Shown one piece after another: positions 7,300-15,504 of a DNA stretch of 36,048 bases. Numbering within the stretch: the first letter of the stretch is position 1; every line of letters starts with the position of its first letter. Made by a program: the position numbers and the translations under genes. The notes below the pieces were generated by a model that was not told where the DNA came from, ran no database searches, and worked only from the letters and a program-made list of their open reading frames with translations. The stretch is taken from the NCBI GenBank assembly GCA_002391195.1, contig DGRZ01000033.1, forward strand, positions 473-36,520, in the 5' to 3' direction. This DNA comes from Fibrobacter sp. UBA4375. Its GTDB lineage: Bacteria; Fibrobacterota; Fibrobacteria; Fibrobacterales; Fibrobacteraceae.

Positions 7300-7947
7300 C
7301 TACTCTGCCGCTATATAGATTTCCCCGCAAACATTGGCAAAATCCAGGGTAAAGTCCGCCCTGGCCTCGTATGCCGGACCATCCCACAGGAACGGGAGCT
7401 TGGATTCCTGCAATTTTTCCTTGGTGATTTCGAACCATTCCTGGGATTCCGTCAAGCAATAGTAATGACCCCGCGCAAAATCCAGGTCGTCCACGGTAAA
7501 TTTCAAGCTTCTGCTCCCTACGAACCCTTCTACGTCTTCGCCTTGGTTTTCCAACAGGTCCCACGAGTTGTCGAGTTCCGCCGCCTTGCCGGATGCAACG
7601 TCATCCAAATATTCCTCCGTAATGACCGCAACACCACTTTCGTCTACCTGGATGTTGGACTCGGAAAAGTCCACCGAGGAACTGGAAGTTTCTTCGGAAG
7701 AACTGGAATTCTCAGAAGTGCTGCTTCCCTCGGTAGCGGAACTTTCCGCACCAGACGTAGGCGCTTGAGACGACGAGGAAACTAGGTCTGCCTTAGAAGA
7801 ATAGACCTTTCCGGGGTGGTATCCGGGAACGGCGTCAAGGCCGCCATTGGCACTGGCGTCGGTAGAGGAAACCGTTTCGCCACAAGCAACAAAGCCCACG
7901 GTCAAAAAGGCGCTTAGCAAAAATCCGCAAATTTTAGATACCCGCAT
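7300..7947 (-). CDS. Ser-rich lipoprotein of unknown function
   Basis: 215 residues. MRVSKICGFLLSAFLTVGFVAC is a lipoprotein signal with Cys22 in a GFVAC lipobox. Residues about 55-95 are a low-complexity Ser/Glu/Thr linker (repeated SSS and SSSEE), common as a spacer in Fibrobacter surface proteins. The C-terminal domain (about 145-215) contains KFTVDDLDF, YYCLTES, LPFLWDGPAY and a closing VCGEIYIAAE; two conserved Cys may form a disulfide. I recognise no family. GGGAGAGG seven bases before the ATG supports the start, and a TATTTTT-like box lies further upstream. A truncated copy of the C-terminal domain follows after 55 nt (6945-7244), evidence of a local duplication. Confidence 0.75.
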   Translation of the reverse strand: MRVSKICGFLLSAFLTVGFVACGETVSSTDASANGGLDAVPGYHPGKVYSSKADLVSSSSQAPTSGAESSATEGSSTSENSSSSEETSSSSVDFSESNIQVDESGVAVITEEYLDDVASGKAAELDNSWDLLENQGEDVEGFVGSRSLKFTVDDLDFARGHYYCLTESQEWFEITKEKLQESKLPFLWDGPAYEARADFTLDFANVCGEIYIAAE

Positions 7948-8020
7948 AGTAAACCTCTCCCTTTAAAAATACAATAAAGTCTGCACCCGTAATCCGCGCA
8001 GCAATCGCCATTCGTGCTTT

Positions 8021-10843
8021 CTAGTGGGCCAAAAGCCAATTTTTCCCATAGCCGACGCTGGCAACCAGCGGGACTTTCAGCTCCATTGCCCCTTCCATTT
8101 CGGCCTTGACCATGGCAGAAAGTTCTTCCAGCCGGTCCTTAGGGCACTCGAAAACCAGTTCGTCGTGGACCTGGAGCATCATCTTGAGAGGGAGATTTTC
8201 CCGGTTGATACGCTCCTGAATGCGGATCATGGCAATCTTGATGAGGTCTGCGGCAGATCCCTGCACAGGAGTGTTTACCGCCATGCGTTCCGCCATCTGG
8301 GATTCCATGCGGTCAGAACTGTCGATACCTGCAATGTAACGGCGGCGACCAGAAAGGGTTTCTACGTAGCCGTTCTTGTGGGCGTAGGCCTTGGTGTCGT
8401 CGATAAACTTTTGCACTCCCTGATACATGCCGAAATACCCGGTGATAAAATCCCTGGCCTGGGCCATGGGGATTTTCAAGTCCCGTGACAGGCGGAAGGC
8501 CGTCATGCCGTAGAGGATGCCAAAATTCACCACCTTGGCGTCGCGACGCATGTCTGCGGTGACGGCATCCAATTCCACCCCGTAAATTGCGGCGGCCGTG
8601 CGGGCGTGAATATCGATTCCTTCCTTGTAACTTTCGATAAGGGCGGGGTCGCCGCTCAGGTGAGCCAACATACGGAGCTCAATCTGGGAGTAGTCCACCG
8701 CCAAGATGACATTGTCGGGATTCTCGGGAACGAATGCGGCACGAATCTTTTTGCCCAAATCGCTACGGACCGGAATGTTCTGCAGGTTGGGGTCACGACT
8801 GGACAGACGACCCGTAGCCGTACCCCACTGGATAAAGCTGGTATGAATCCGCTTTGTTTTCGGGTTCACCAGCGTCGGGAGCACGGACACGTAGGTGCTC
8901 TGCATCTTCTTGAGTTCCCGATACTCTATGATGGCGAACACGATGGGATGCGGCGCACTGACGGAGAGTTCCTCCAACACGGCGGCGTCGGTGCTGCGCT
9001 TCTTGATTTCGGGGAGTCCCAAGGTATCGAACAGCACCTCTCCAAGCTGTTTGGGGCTGCCGATGTTGAATTCCAGCCCCGCCATGTCGCAGATTTCCTT
9101 TTCCAGTTTTTCGATACGACCGGCAAGTTCCACTTCCAGGTTCTTGAGGACAGCCGTATCCACGTAGGCCCCGACGCCCTCCATCTGGTACAGCACCTTC
9201 AGCAAGGGCATTTCCTGGCTGTAGAAAAATTTCTCGTAGTCCATCTTCTGGAGTTCTTGCAGCAGGGGCTTCCAGAGGCGGAGGGTATAGACCGCATCTT
9301 CGGCGCCGTATTCGGCGGCGTCCTTCACAGGCACGCGGTTGAAAGGAATCTGGCTCTTGCCACGCCCGATGAGATTTTCTATGGGAATCATCTCGTGGTT
9401 CAGGCGCTGCATCACCTGGTTATCCAGTCCGAGGCCCGTCTGACCCGGCGAAAGCATCCAGGCGGCAATGAGGGTATCTACTATCTTAGCCGCAGTAATT
9501 TGCGGAATGGAAAGACCGAAGGACCGGGAAAGCACATGCAAGTCGAACTTGGCGTTGTGAAAAACGAAGGTACGGCGATGCTTGCCGTCAACGACCTCGC
9601 AAGATTCATCCCAAAAGGTCAGGAACCATTCCTTTACGGCAGCACTATCAAAATTGCCTACGGGGAACCCGATGTCGTCGGTATGGGCAAGAGGAACGTA
9701 GTAGCCCTTGGGAACAGAGCCGTATTCGCTTGCGGCGGCAAGGCACAGCCCCACCAGATTGCAGGCCATAGAATCCAGACCGTCGGTTTCCGTATCCACA
9801 CCGATTTCGGTTGCCGCCGCAAATTCAGCTTTCATCTGTTGGAACTTTTCGGCAGTATCAACGCAGATGTAGGCGGGAAGAACGTCTTCGGTAACGGCGG
9901 CGCGGTCGCTCTCCGAGAAATCGCCCTGCTGATTGTCACCGTCGTGCACGAACCCCGCCTTGCCAGGAACTTTTTCCAGCAGGCGAAGCAGACTATTGAT
10001 TTCGTGTTCCTTGAAAATCTCTGCCAGGGTATCCACATGGATTCCGTTGTACTCCAGAGCAGAAAGACTCCCGCTAAAGGCCCGCTTGGTCTGAAGCGTC
10101 ACCAGTTCCCGGCTCAAAAACGCCTTTTCCCGGTTCTGCTCCAGATTGTCGTGAAGCCCCTTCTTGGTTACCTTGTCCAGATTGGCGTACAGGTTATCCA
10201 TATCGCCGAAATCGTTCAGCAGCTGTATGGCGGTCTTGGGGCCAACCTTCGGAACTCCAGGGACGTTATCGCTGGCATCTCCCATGAGCGCCAGATAATC
10301 CCGAATCTTTTCCGGCGGGAGGCCATATTTTTCCACCACCTGGTCAGGGCCAAAGTCTATGCCATCGGCACCCTTGGTCAGGTGGAACAGGTGAATCTTG
10401 TCGGACACAATCTGGGACATGTCCTTGTCCTTGGAAAGAATCACCACATGGTCAAAGCCTGCCTCTACCGCAGCGGTGGCCACGCTGGCCATCACGTCGT
10501 CGGCCTCGTAGCCGGGCTCCGAAAGCAGCGGAATTCCGCTGGCCTCCATGCTCTCTCCCAAAAGAGGCATCTGGGCGGCCATTTCTTCGGGCATGGGCCC
10601 GCGATTGGCCTTGTAGTCCGGATAAAGATCGTGGCGGAAAGTCTTGGTGTGGGCCACGTCCCGAGCGATGGCAAAATGGGTTGGCTTGTGCTTTGCCAGA
10701 ATACGGAGTACCGCTCCCCAGTAGCCGTGCATCATGGAGACGTCTTCGCCCTTGCTGTTCACCAGCGGGTTCTGGCTATAGGCGTAAAACATGCGGAACG
10801 CAAGCGCGTAGGAATCAAGGAGCAGTAAAGTTTTTTCGGACAT
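8021..10843 (-). CDS. polA: DNA polymerase I
   Basis: 940 residues, the usual length of a three-domain Pol I, which fills gaps and removes RNA primers during replication and repair. Residues 1-300 are the 5'-3' exonuclease/flap domain (Asp10 in LLLDSYALAF, GYEADDVMAS about 111-120, LSKDKDMSQ about 136-144, GDASDNVPGVPKVGPKTA 188-205). The 3'-5' proofreading domain is intact, with Asp350-x-Glu352 (DTETDG), FHNAKFDLHVL (428-438) and YGAEDAVYTL (512-521). The polymerase domain has motif A DYSQIELRMLAHLSGD (717-732), motif B RRDAKVVNFGILYG (766-779) and motif C QVHDELVFE (891-899). The gene lies 36 nt after the oxidoreductase gene on the same strand. The gap is a heptad repeat array ending 7 nt before the ATG, and no SD is visible. 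Confidence 0.97.
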   Translation of the reverse strand: MSEKTLLLLDSYALAFRMFYAYSQNPLVNSKGEDVSMMHGYWGAVLRILAKHKPTHFAIARDVAHTKTFRHDLYPDYKANRGPMPEEMAAQMPLLGESMEASGIPLLSEPGYEADDVMASVATAAVEAGFDHVVILSKDKDMSQIVSDKIHLFHLTKGADGIDFGPDQVVEKYGLPPEKIRDYLALMGDASDNVPGVPKVGPKTAIQLLNDFGDMDNLYANLDKVTKKGLHDNLEQNREKAFLSRELVTLQTKRAFSGSLSALEYNGIHVDTLAEIFKEHEINSLLRLLEKVPGKAGFVHDGDNQQGDFSESDRAAVTEDVLPAYICVDTAEKFQQMKAEFAAATEIGVDTETDGLDSMACNLVGLCLAAASEYGSVPKGYYVPLAHTDDIGFPVGNFDSAAVKEWFLTFWDESCEVVDGKHRRTFVFHNAKFDLHVLSRSFGLSIPQITAAKIVDTLIAAWMLSPGQTGLGLDNQVMQRLNHEMIPIENLIGRGKSQIPFNRVPVKDAAEYGAEDAVYTLRLWKPLLQELQKMDYEKFFYSQEMPLLKVLYQMEGVGAYVDTAVLKNLEVELAGRIEKLEKEICDMAGLEFNIGSPKQLGEVLFDTLGLPEIKKRSTDAAVLEELSVSAPHPIVFAIIEYRELKKMQSTYVSVLPTLVNPKTKRIHTSFIQWGTATGRLSSRDPNLQNIPVRSDLGKKIRAAFVPENPDNVILAVDYSQIELRMLAHLSGDPALIESYKEGIDIHARTAAAIYGVELDAVTADMRRDAKVVNFGILYGMTAFRLSRDLKIPMAQARDFITGYFGMYQGVQKFIDDTKAYAHKNGYVETLSGRRRYIAGIDSSDRMESQMAERMAVNTPVQGSAADLIKIAMIRIQERINRENLPLKMMLQVHDELVFECPKDRLEELSAMVKAEMEGAMELKVPLVASVGYGKNWLLAH

Positions 10844-10850
10844 GAAAAAA

Positions 10851-10878
10851 ATGTGAAATGTGGAGTGTGGAATGTGAA
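10851..10878. repeat. Heptad tandem repeat array (ATGTGRA type)
   Basis: Four 7-bp units in perfect phase: ATGTGAA (10851), ATGTGGA (10858), GTGTGGA (10865), ATGTGAA (10872). The array fills almost the whole gap between the oxidoreductase stop and the polA start. Related units in inverse orientation occur at 23801-23821. Confidence 0.75.
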
Positions 10879-10879
10879 A

Positions 10880-11605
10880 TTAAAAAAGTTCGGCCACTTT
10901 CGTCTGGGCGAGGATGCGGTTGTAGATGATTCGCTTGCCCTTGACGCCGTCGGTTGCGCAGATATGGTCCGTAGGCGGTTTCAAGAGAGATGCGACCAAG
11001 TGGGCGGCTACGGTTTCGGCGTGTACCGGCCGCACGTAAGCCGGAATCCATTCCGGATGGGCCCCGATGGTCTTTTGCAGAAGTTCTTCGCCAAAGCGCT
11101 TGTCCCTGTGCTTGCCCAAAAGCAGGGAGGGACGCACCAGGGTAAGCGTCTCGAAATTCATCATGGTGAGGCCCTCTTCCAGCATGCCCTTGAGACGGTT
11201 GTAGAAGAAAGGCGAATGGCTGTCCGCCCCCTGGGCGCTGACGCACAGAAAATTCTTGACCCCTGCGCTCTTGGCGATGGCCGCCAAGGAAAGCGGAAGC
11301 CGAACATCCACCTTTTCTTGTGCAACTTTGCTGCCAGCCTGCTTTTTAGTCGTGCCAAGGCAGCATATTACCGCATCGCAACCGAGAAACCCCGCCATAA
11401 GGACCTGGCGGTAGGTTCCGCCTACTTGTTCAAAATCCACCATTTCAAAGTGTATCTTGGATTCCCCCCGAGTAATTCCAAGGGCATGTAAGTCCGGCAC
11501 CGTTCGCACCGGGCAATAGGCATGTACCACCTGCGGAAGCCTTGCAAGCAGACTCAAGACATTTTTCCCCACAAGGCCGGTGGAACCAAGCAATGCGACT
11601 TTCAT
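10880..11605 (-). CDS. NAD(P)-binding oxidoreductase, atypical SDR (HTATIP2/YwnB-like)
   Basis: 241 residues. A Rossmann fold begins at the N-terminus: KVALLGSTGLVGKNVL with G7-x-x-G10-x-x-G13. CDAVICCLGTTKKQAGS (about 75-92) is the characteristic CLGTT block of TIP30/HTATIP2-like atypical short-chain dehydrogenases. FLCVSAQGAD (about 119-128) and FYNRLKGMLEE (about 133-143) give the Ser and YxxxK active-site region. These proteins bind NAD(P)H; the physiological substrate is unknown. It sits 9 nt after the histidine-phosphatase gene and 36 nt before polA, all on the minus strand, so the three may share a transcript. The link with polA is probably not functional. Confidence 0.82.
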   Translation of the reverse strand: MKVALLGSTGLVGKNVLSLLARLPQVVHAYCPVRTVPDLHALGITRGESKIHFEMVDFEQVGGTYRQVLMAGFLGCDAVICCLGTTKKQAGSKVAQEKVDVRLPLSLAAIAKSAGVKNFLCVSAQGADSHSPFFYNRLKGMLEEGLTMMNFETLTLVRPSLLLGKHRDKRFGEELLQKTIGAHPEWIPAYVRPVHAETVAAHLVASLLKPPTDHICATDGVKGKRIIYNRILAQTKVAELF

Positions 11606-11614
11606 ATTTTGATT

Positions 11615-12616
11615 CTATTTTACGTCCGTCGAATCGGTGGAAACAGACGTCGTCTGGCCCTGCATCATGAAGCCGATTTCCGTACCCCGAACAGGGTACA
11701 GTTCCACCTGACTATTCCCGTTAAGAACTACGGCAATTCCAGTCATGTAGTTTACCCAACGACGGCTCTTATAGTAATTCACATCTACAGTTCTGTTACT
11801 GGCATAGACTACCAGAGGCTCAATCAGGATATCATGTGTCACAAGGACGCTGACTCTTTTCCACTGATTCATATTGGCAACGATATTCTCCATGATGAAT
11901 TGGTTTCCACGCTCAAAAAAGTCATAGAAAAGAGGCTTCATCTGCTCGGCGTAATAATCCTCACCATATGCATATGCTGAAATTATTTTCCAGCCACCAC
12001 CCTTCTTCAACGCAAAGGCGTCCAAACTGTCCGAAGAAACGGTCAAGAAATAGCTTCCGTTCAGCAAATCGGCTTGGGTTTCCGTAACACTAGCCGTCTC
12101 TCCCCGGCCTTTGGCGATATTATTACACGTTTCGCGAGTGCGGATAAAGTCTGTAGAAGCATAATAGAACGACTCATCACCACCTGCAAGTTTTGCGCCA
12201 AGATTTAGCGCCTGCTGCACCCCAACTTCGGTCAAGGGAGATTCCTGCCCAAGGCCCGATTCACGTTCCGCATGGCGCAGCACGAAGGCTATCTTATAAC
12301 TAGACGGAGCGGCCTTGTAGATATCGGCTACGTCGAAAAACCCATTGCTGTCGGCAACCACGGACAAGGACCTTTCCGTGGTAATCGTTGCAGAAATAGG
12401 TTCTACGCTGGCCGCAGACTGCTCCGTGCCGGGTTCCGTTCCCGATTCCGAGCCAGGATCTGTCCCTGCAGAAGAATTGCTAAAGCCAAATTCCTGCGAC
12501 CCTGGAGCCCCCGGATTGGAAGATGTTGAATCGTCTCCACAACCAGACATCAGCACAAGGAAGCCCATTACACAAACTAGGCCTAAAAGCTTGATTGTAT
12601 TTTTGCTCCAGTCCAT
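11615..12616 (-). CDS. Histidine-phosphatase-superfamily lipoprotein
   Basis: 333 residues. A signal sequence ends in lipobox LMSGC (Cys26), so the protein is predicted to be an exported lipoprotein. A Ser/Gly/Glu/Pro linker (27-70) precedes the enzyme domain. LRHAER (R115-H116-E118) is the phosphoglycerate-mutase-like RHG-type motif with A in place of G. TDFIRTRET gives Arg160/Arg162, and VLVTHD gives the second catalytic His262. The domain therefore has the phosphohistidine core, but exported phosphatases of this branch have varied substrates and none is implied here. GAGGAAATT before the ATG provides an SD. An SDR oxidoreductase gene follows after 9 nt. Confidence 0.82.
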   Translation of the reverse strand: MDWSKNTIKLLGLVCVMGFLVLMSGCGDDSTSSNPGAPGSQEFGFSNSSAGTDPGSESGTEPGTEQSAASVEPISATITTERSLSVVADSNGFFDVADIYKAAPSSYKIAFVLRHAERESGLGQESPLTEVGVQQALNLGAKLAGGDESFYYASTDFIRTRETCNNIAKGRGETASVTETQADLLNGSYFLTVSSDSLDAFALKKGGGWKIISAYAYGEDYYAEQMKPLFYDFFERGNQFIMENIVANMNQWKRVSVLVTHDILIEPLVVYASNRTVDVNYYKSRRWVNYMTGIAVVLNGNSQVELYPVRGTEIGFMMQGQTTSVSTDSTDVK

Positions 12617-12852
12617 AATTTCCTCACGTTTATTTTCCCTAATTTAATTTTTTCTCGCTTTTGCGGGAGGGCGTGAAGTGGCTGTGCCATTCGAAAGGGG
12701 CATGTGCCCCTTTTGAACGCAAAAAAGGCCGGTGAGCAGGGCGAACATTAGGCCTTTTTATAGCGCAAGGGCCCGACCCGCGAAGCGGGGCCCGCCCATA
12801 TCCAGGCAAAGATTTCTAAATTTTCCCTCGTGAATTTTCAACCCTAAAACCA
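12617..12852. other. Hairpin-rich gap between divergent genes
   Basis: Non-coding. It contains CTCGC/GCGGGAG (about 12654-12668), a near-palindrome AAAGGGGCA/TGCCCCTTT (12694-12702/12705-12713), and a terminator-like stem AAAAAGGCC/GGCCTTTTT (12722-12730/12751-12759) with a 20-nt loop. A CCCGACCCGCGAAGCGGGGC hairpin (about 12773-12793) matches the one near 3853. Terminator-like stems between two divergent promoters are unexpected. They may be a relic, attenuators in glgP transcripts from a distal promoter, or dispersed repeats. Confidence 0.55.
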
Positions 12853-12865
12853 TAGGCTTAATTTT
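12853..12865 (+). promoter_or_regulatory. Possible weak -10 box before glgP
   Basis: TAGGCT (12853-12858) begins 13 nt before ATG 12866, the same offset as the stronger TATATT/TATCTT boxes in this window. No SD is seen. Only three of six bases match the usual -10, so this is tentative. Confidence 0.35.
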
Positions 12866-15340
12866 ATGGCAAAAGCATCTAAGAAGGCTGTAGAAGCCCC
12901 GGTTCTCGGAACCGACGCGGAATCCTTCCGCAAGGCGTTCACCGACCATATCAACCACACGCTGGCCCGCAGCATGAACACCGTCACCGACCACGAGAAG
13001 TTCCTGGCCGTGGCCTACGCCGTGCGCGACCGTCTGGTGGACCGCTGGATCAAGACCCAGGAGACTTATTACGAGAAAGACGTGAAGCGCGTCTATTACC
13101 TGTCCCTGGAATTCTTGATTGGCCGTACCCTCGGCAACTCCGTGCTGAACCTGGATGTGGAGAGCGCCGTGACCGAAGCCCTGGACGAACTGGGCATGAC
13201 CCTGGAAGAACTCCGCGAGCAGGAAGTGGACGCAGGTCTCGGTAACGGCGGTCTCGGCCGCTTGGCCGCCTGCTTCCTGGATTCCATGGCCACTTTGGAA
13301 CTGCCCGCCACCGGTATGGGCATCCGCTACGAATACGGTATGTTCAGCCAGAAGATTGTGAACGGCGAACAGGAAGAACAGCCCGACAACTGGCTGCGTC
13401 TGCCGAACCCCTGGGAAATCGCCCGCCCGGCCAACGCCATCAAGGTGCCTTTCTACGGCTACGTGGTGAGCTGGACCGACGAGAACGGCAAGCTCCGCAA
13501 CCGCTGGGAAACCAAGGACTATGTGCTGGCCCTGCCTTACGACACTCCGATTCCGGGCTACAAGAACAACACCGTGAACAACCTGCGTCTCTGGAGCGCC
13601 AAATCGACGGACGACTTCGGTCTCAGCTACTTCAACAACGGCGACTACATCGCCGCCGTGCAGGACATGGAACTTTCCGAGACCATCTCCAAGGTGCTGT
13701 ACCCCAACGATTCCTCCATGAACGGCAAGGAACTGCGCCTGAAGCAGCAGTACTTCCTGTGCTCCGCCTCCCTGCAGGATATCATCAAGCGTTTCAAGAA
13801 GCTCCACAAGAACGACTGGAAGAAGTTCCCCGAGAAGGTGGCGATCCAGCTGAACGACACCCACCCGGCAATTTCCATTGCCGAAATGATGCGTATTCTC
13901 CTGGACATCGAAGGTCTGGAATGGGACGAGGCCTGGGACATTGTGACCCACACCTTCGCCTACACGAACCACACCCTGATGCCCGAAGCTCTGGAAAAGT
14001 GGCCCGTCAGCCTGTTCGAGAACCTGCTGCCCCGCCACCTGCAGATCATCTACGAAATCAACGCCCGGTTCCTCCGCATGGTCAGCATGAAGTGGCCCGG
14101 CGACAACGACCGCCTTGCCCGCATGAGCCTTATCGAAGAAGGCGGCTGCAAGATGGTCCGCATGGCCTACCTCTCCATCGTGGGTTCCTTTGCCGTGAAC
14201 GGCGTGGCCGCCCTCCACAGCGACCTGCTGAAGACCACCCTCTTCAAGGACTTCTACGAACTGTGGCCTGAAAAGTTCAACAACAAGACCAACGGCGTGA
14301 CGCCGCGCCGCTGGGTCCGCAAGGCCAACCCCGCCATGTCCGAGATTATCACCAAGAAGATTGGTGACAGCTGGGTCAAGGATCTGGACGACCTGCGCAA
14401 GCTGGAAAAGTTCGCCAAGGACGCCGCCTTCCAGAAGGAATTCATGGCCGTCAAGAAGCAGAACAAGGAACGCCTGGCCAAGTACCTGAAGGAAACCCAG
14501 GGCGTGGATGTGGACGTGAACACCTTCTTCGACGTTCAGGTCAAGCGTATCCACGAATACAAGCGTCAGCTGTTGAACATCCTGCATGCCATTCACCTGT
14601 ACATCCAGCTGAAGGACGGCAAGGAAATCATGCCCCGCACCATCATGATCGGCGGTAAGTCCGCTCCGGGGTACTGGATGGCCAAGCAGATTATCCGCCT
14701 TGCCAACGCCGTGGCCTCTATCATCGATGCCGACCCGGTTTGCAAGGGCAAGCTCAAGATGGTGTTCCTGGAGAACTACCGCGTGTCCTTCGCCGAGAAG
14801 ATCATTCCGGCGGCTGACCTTTCCGAACAGATTTCTACCGCAGGCACTGAAGCTTCCGGTACCGGCAACATGAAGTTCGCCTTGAACGGCGCGCTCACCA
14901 TCGGTACGCTGGACGGCGCCAACGTGGAAATGAAGGAAGAAGTGGGCGACGAGAATATCTTCATCTTCGGCCTCACCGTTGAAGAAGTGACCGACTTGCT
15001 GGCCAAGGGCTACCGCCCCCGCGACTTCTACGAGAAGGACGACGACCTGCGTCGCGTTATCGACCTGATTGGTTCCGGCTTCTTCAGCCCCGACCGTCCG
15101 GAACTGTTCAAGCACATTGCAGACAAACTCCTGACTCACGACCCCTACATGCTCTGCGCTGATTTCCGCAGCTACGTTGATATGCAGGCCAAGGTGGCGA
15201 AGGAATACCAGAACAAGAAGGCTTGGGCCGAGAGGGCTATCCTCAACGTGGCTCGCATGGGCAAGTTCAGCTCCGACCGTACTATCAAGCAGTACGCCGA
15301 AGAAATCTGGCACGCCAAGCCCTGCAGCATCAAGCTGTAG
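12866..15340 (+). CDS. glgP: Glycogen/alpha-glucan phosphorylase
   Basis: 824 residues, the standard length of the GT35 family, which releases glucose-1-phosphate from alpha-1,4-glucan using phosphate and PLP. Family blocks are all present: EFLIGRTLGN (about 86-95), DAGLGNGGLGRLAACFLDS (about 124-142), GMGIRYEYGMF (about 150-160), LNDTHPAISIAEMMRIL, a NNKTNGVTPRRW block and FLENYRVSFAEKI. The PLP-binding segment EASGTGNMKFALNGAL has Lys670 as the Schiff-base residue. Fibrobacter stores glycogen while growing on cellulose, so a housekeeping phosphorylase fits. The gene is strongly GC-biased at third positions and is transcribed alone, ending in a hairpin terminator (15472-15502). Confidence 0.96.
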   Translation: MAKASKKAVEAPVLGTDAESFRKAFTDHINHTLARSMNTVTDHEKFLAVAYAVRDRLVDRWIKTQETYYEKDVKRVYYLSLEFLIGRTLGNSVLNLDVESAVTEALDELGMTLEELREQEVDAGLGNGGLGRLAACFLDSMATLELPATGMGIRYEYGMFSQKIVNGEQEEQPDNWLRLPNPWEIARPANAIKVPFYGYVVSWTDENGKLRNRWETKDYVLALPYDTPIPGYKNNTVNNLRLWSAKSTDDFGLSYFNNGDYIAAVQDMELSETISKVLYPNDSSMNGKELRLKQQYFLCSASLQDIIKRFKKLHKNDWKKFPEKVAIQLNDTHPAISIAEMMRILLDIEGLEWDEAWDIVTHTFAYTNHTLMPEALEKWPVSLFENLLPRHLQIIYEINARFLRMVSMKWPGDNDRLARMSLIEEGGCKMVRMAYLSIVGSFAVNGVAALHSDLLKTTLFKDFYELWPEKFNNKTNGVTPRRWVRKANPAMSEIITKKIGDSWVKDLDDLRKLEKFAKDAAFQKEFMAVKKQNKERLAKYLKETQGVDVDVNTFFDVQVKRIHEYKRQLLNILHAIHLYIQLKDGKEIMPRTIMIGGKSAPGYWMAKQIIRLANAVASIIDADPVCKGKLKMVFLENYRVSFAEKIIPAADLSEQISTAGTEASGTGNMKFALNGALTIGTLDGANVEMKEEVGDENIFIFGLTVEEVTDLLAKGYRPRDFYEKDDDLRRVIDLIGSGFFSPDRPELFKHIADKLLTHDPYMLCADFRSYVDMQAKVAKEYQNKKAWAERAILNVARMGKFSSDRTIKQYAEEIWHAKPCSIKL

Positions 15341-15361
15341 GAGGCTCGAGGTTCGAGGTCG
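15341..15361. repeat. Heptad tandem repeat (GAGGYTC type)
   Basis: Three 7-bp units directly after the glgP stop: GAGGCTC (15341), GAGGTTC (15348), GAGGTCG (15355). It is another member of the phased heptad class with a different consensus. Confidence 0.55.
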
Positions 15362-15424
15362 GCGCTCCGCGCCTTTGAGGTGTGAGTGGCGCTGGTCGGA
15401 CCGGCAAAAAAATGCAGGTCTAAC

Positions 15425-15462
15425 GTCATCCTGGGGGTGCGAAGTGCCCGAAGGATCCAGAC
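15425..15462. repeat. GTCATCCTG...GAAGGATCC dispersed repeat
   Basis: GTCATCCTG, about 18 variable bases (containing GCGAAG), then CGAAGGATCCAG. Inverse or diverged relatives are at 26701-26735 (GGATCCTTC...CAGGATGAC) and 24835-24884 (GTCATCCTC...GAGGATCC). Confidence 0.6.
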
Positions 15463-15471
15463 CCGAATATC

Positions 15472-15502
15472 AAAAGTCCCGCGATGGTTCGCGGGATTTT
15501 TT
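15472..15502. terminator. Terminator between glgP and the convergent oxidoreductase gene
   Basis: TCCCGCGA (15477-15484) pairs with TCGCGGGA (15489-15496) around TGGT, flanked by AAAAG and TTTTTT. It sits between convergent genes and can act in both directions. Confidence 0.85.
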
Positions 15503-15504
15503 GT

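Noticed and set aside
8606..15313. Very long open frames antisense to polA and glgP (740 and 851 codons), and similar ones opposite transketolase and the adaptor
   Set aside because: They mirror genes with full sets of catalytic motifs, have Val/His/Gly-rich translations without domains, and are explained by GC-biased third positions in the real genes.
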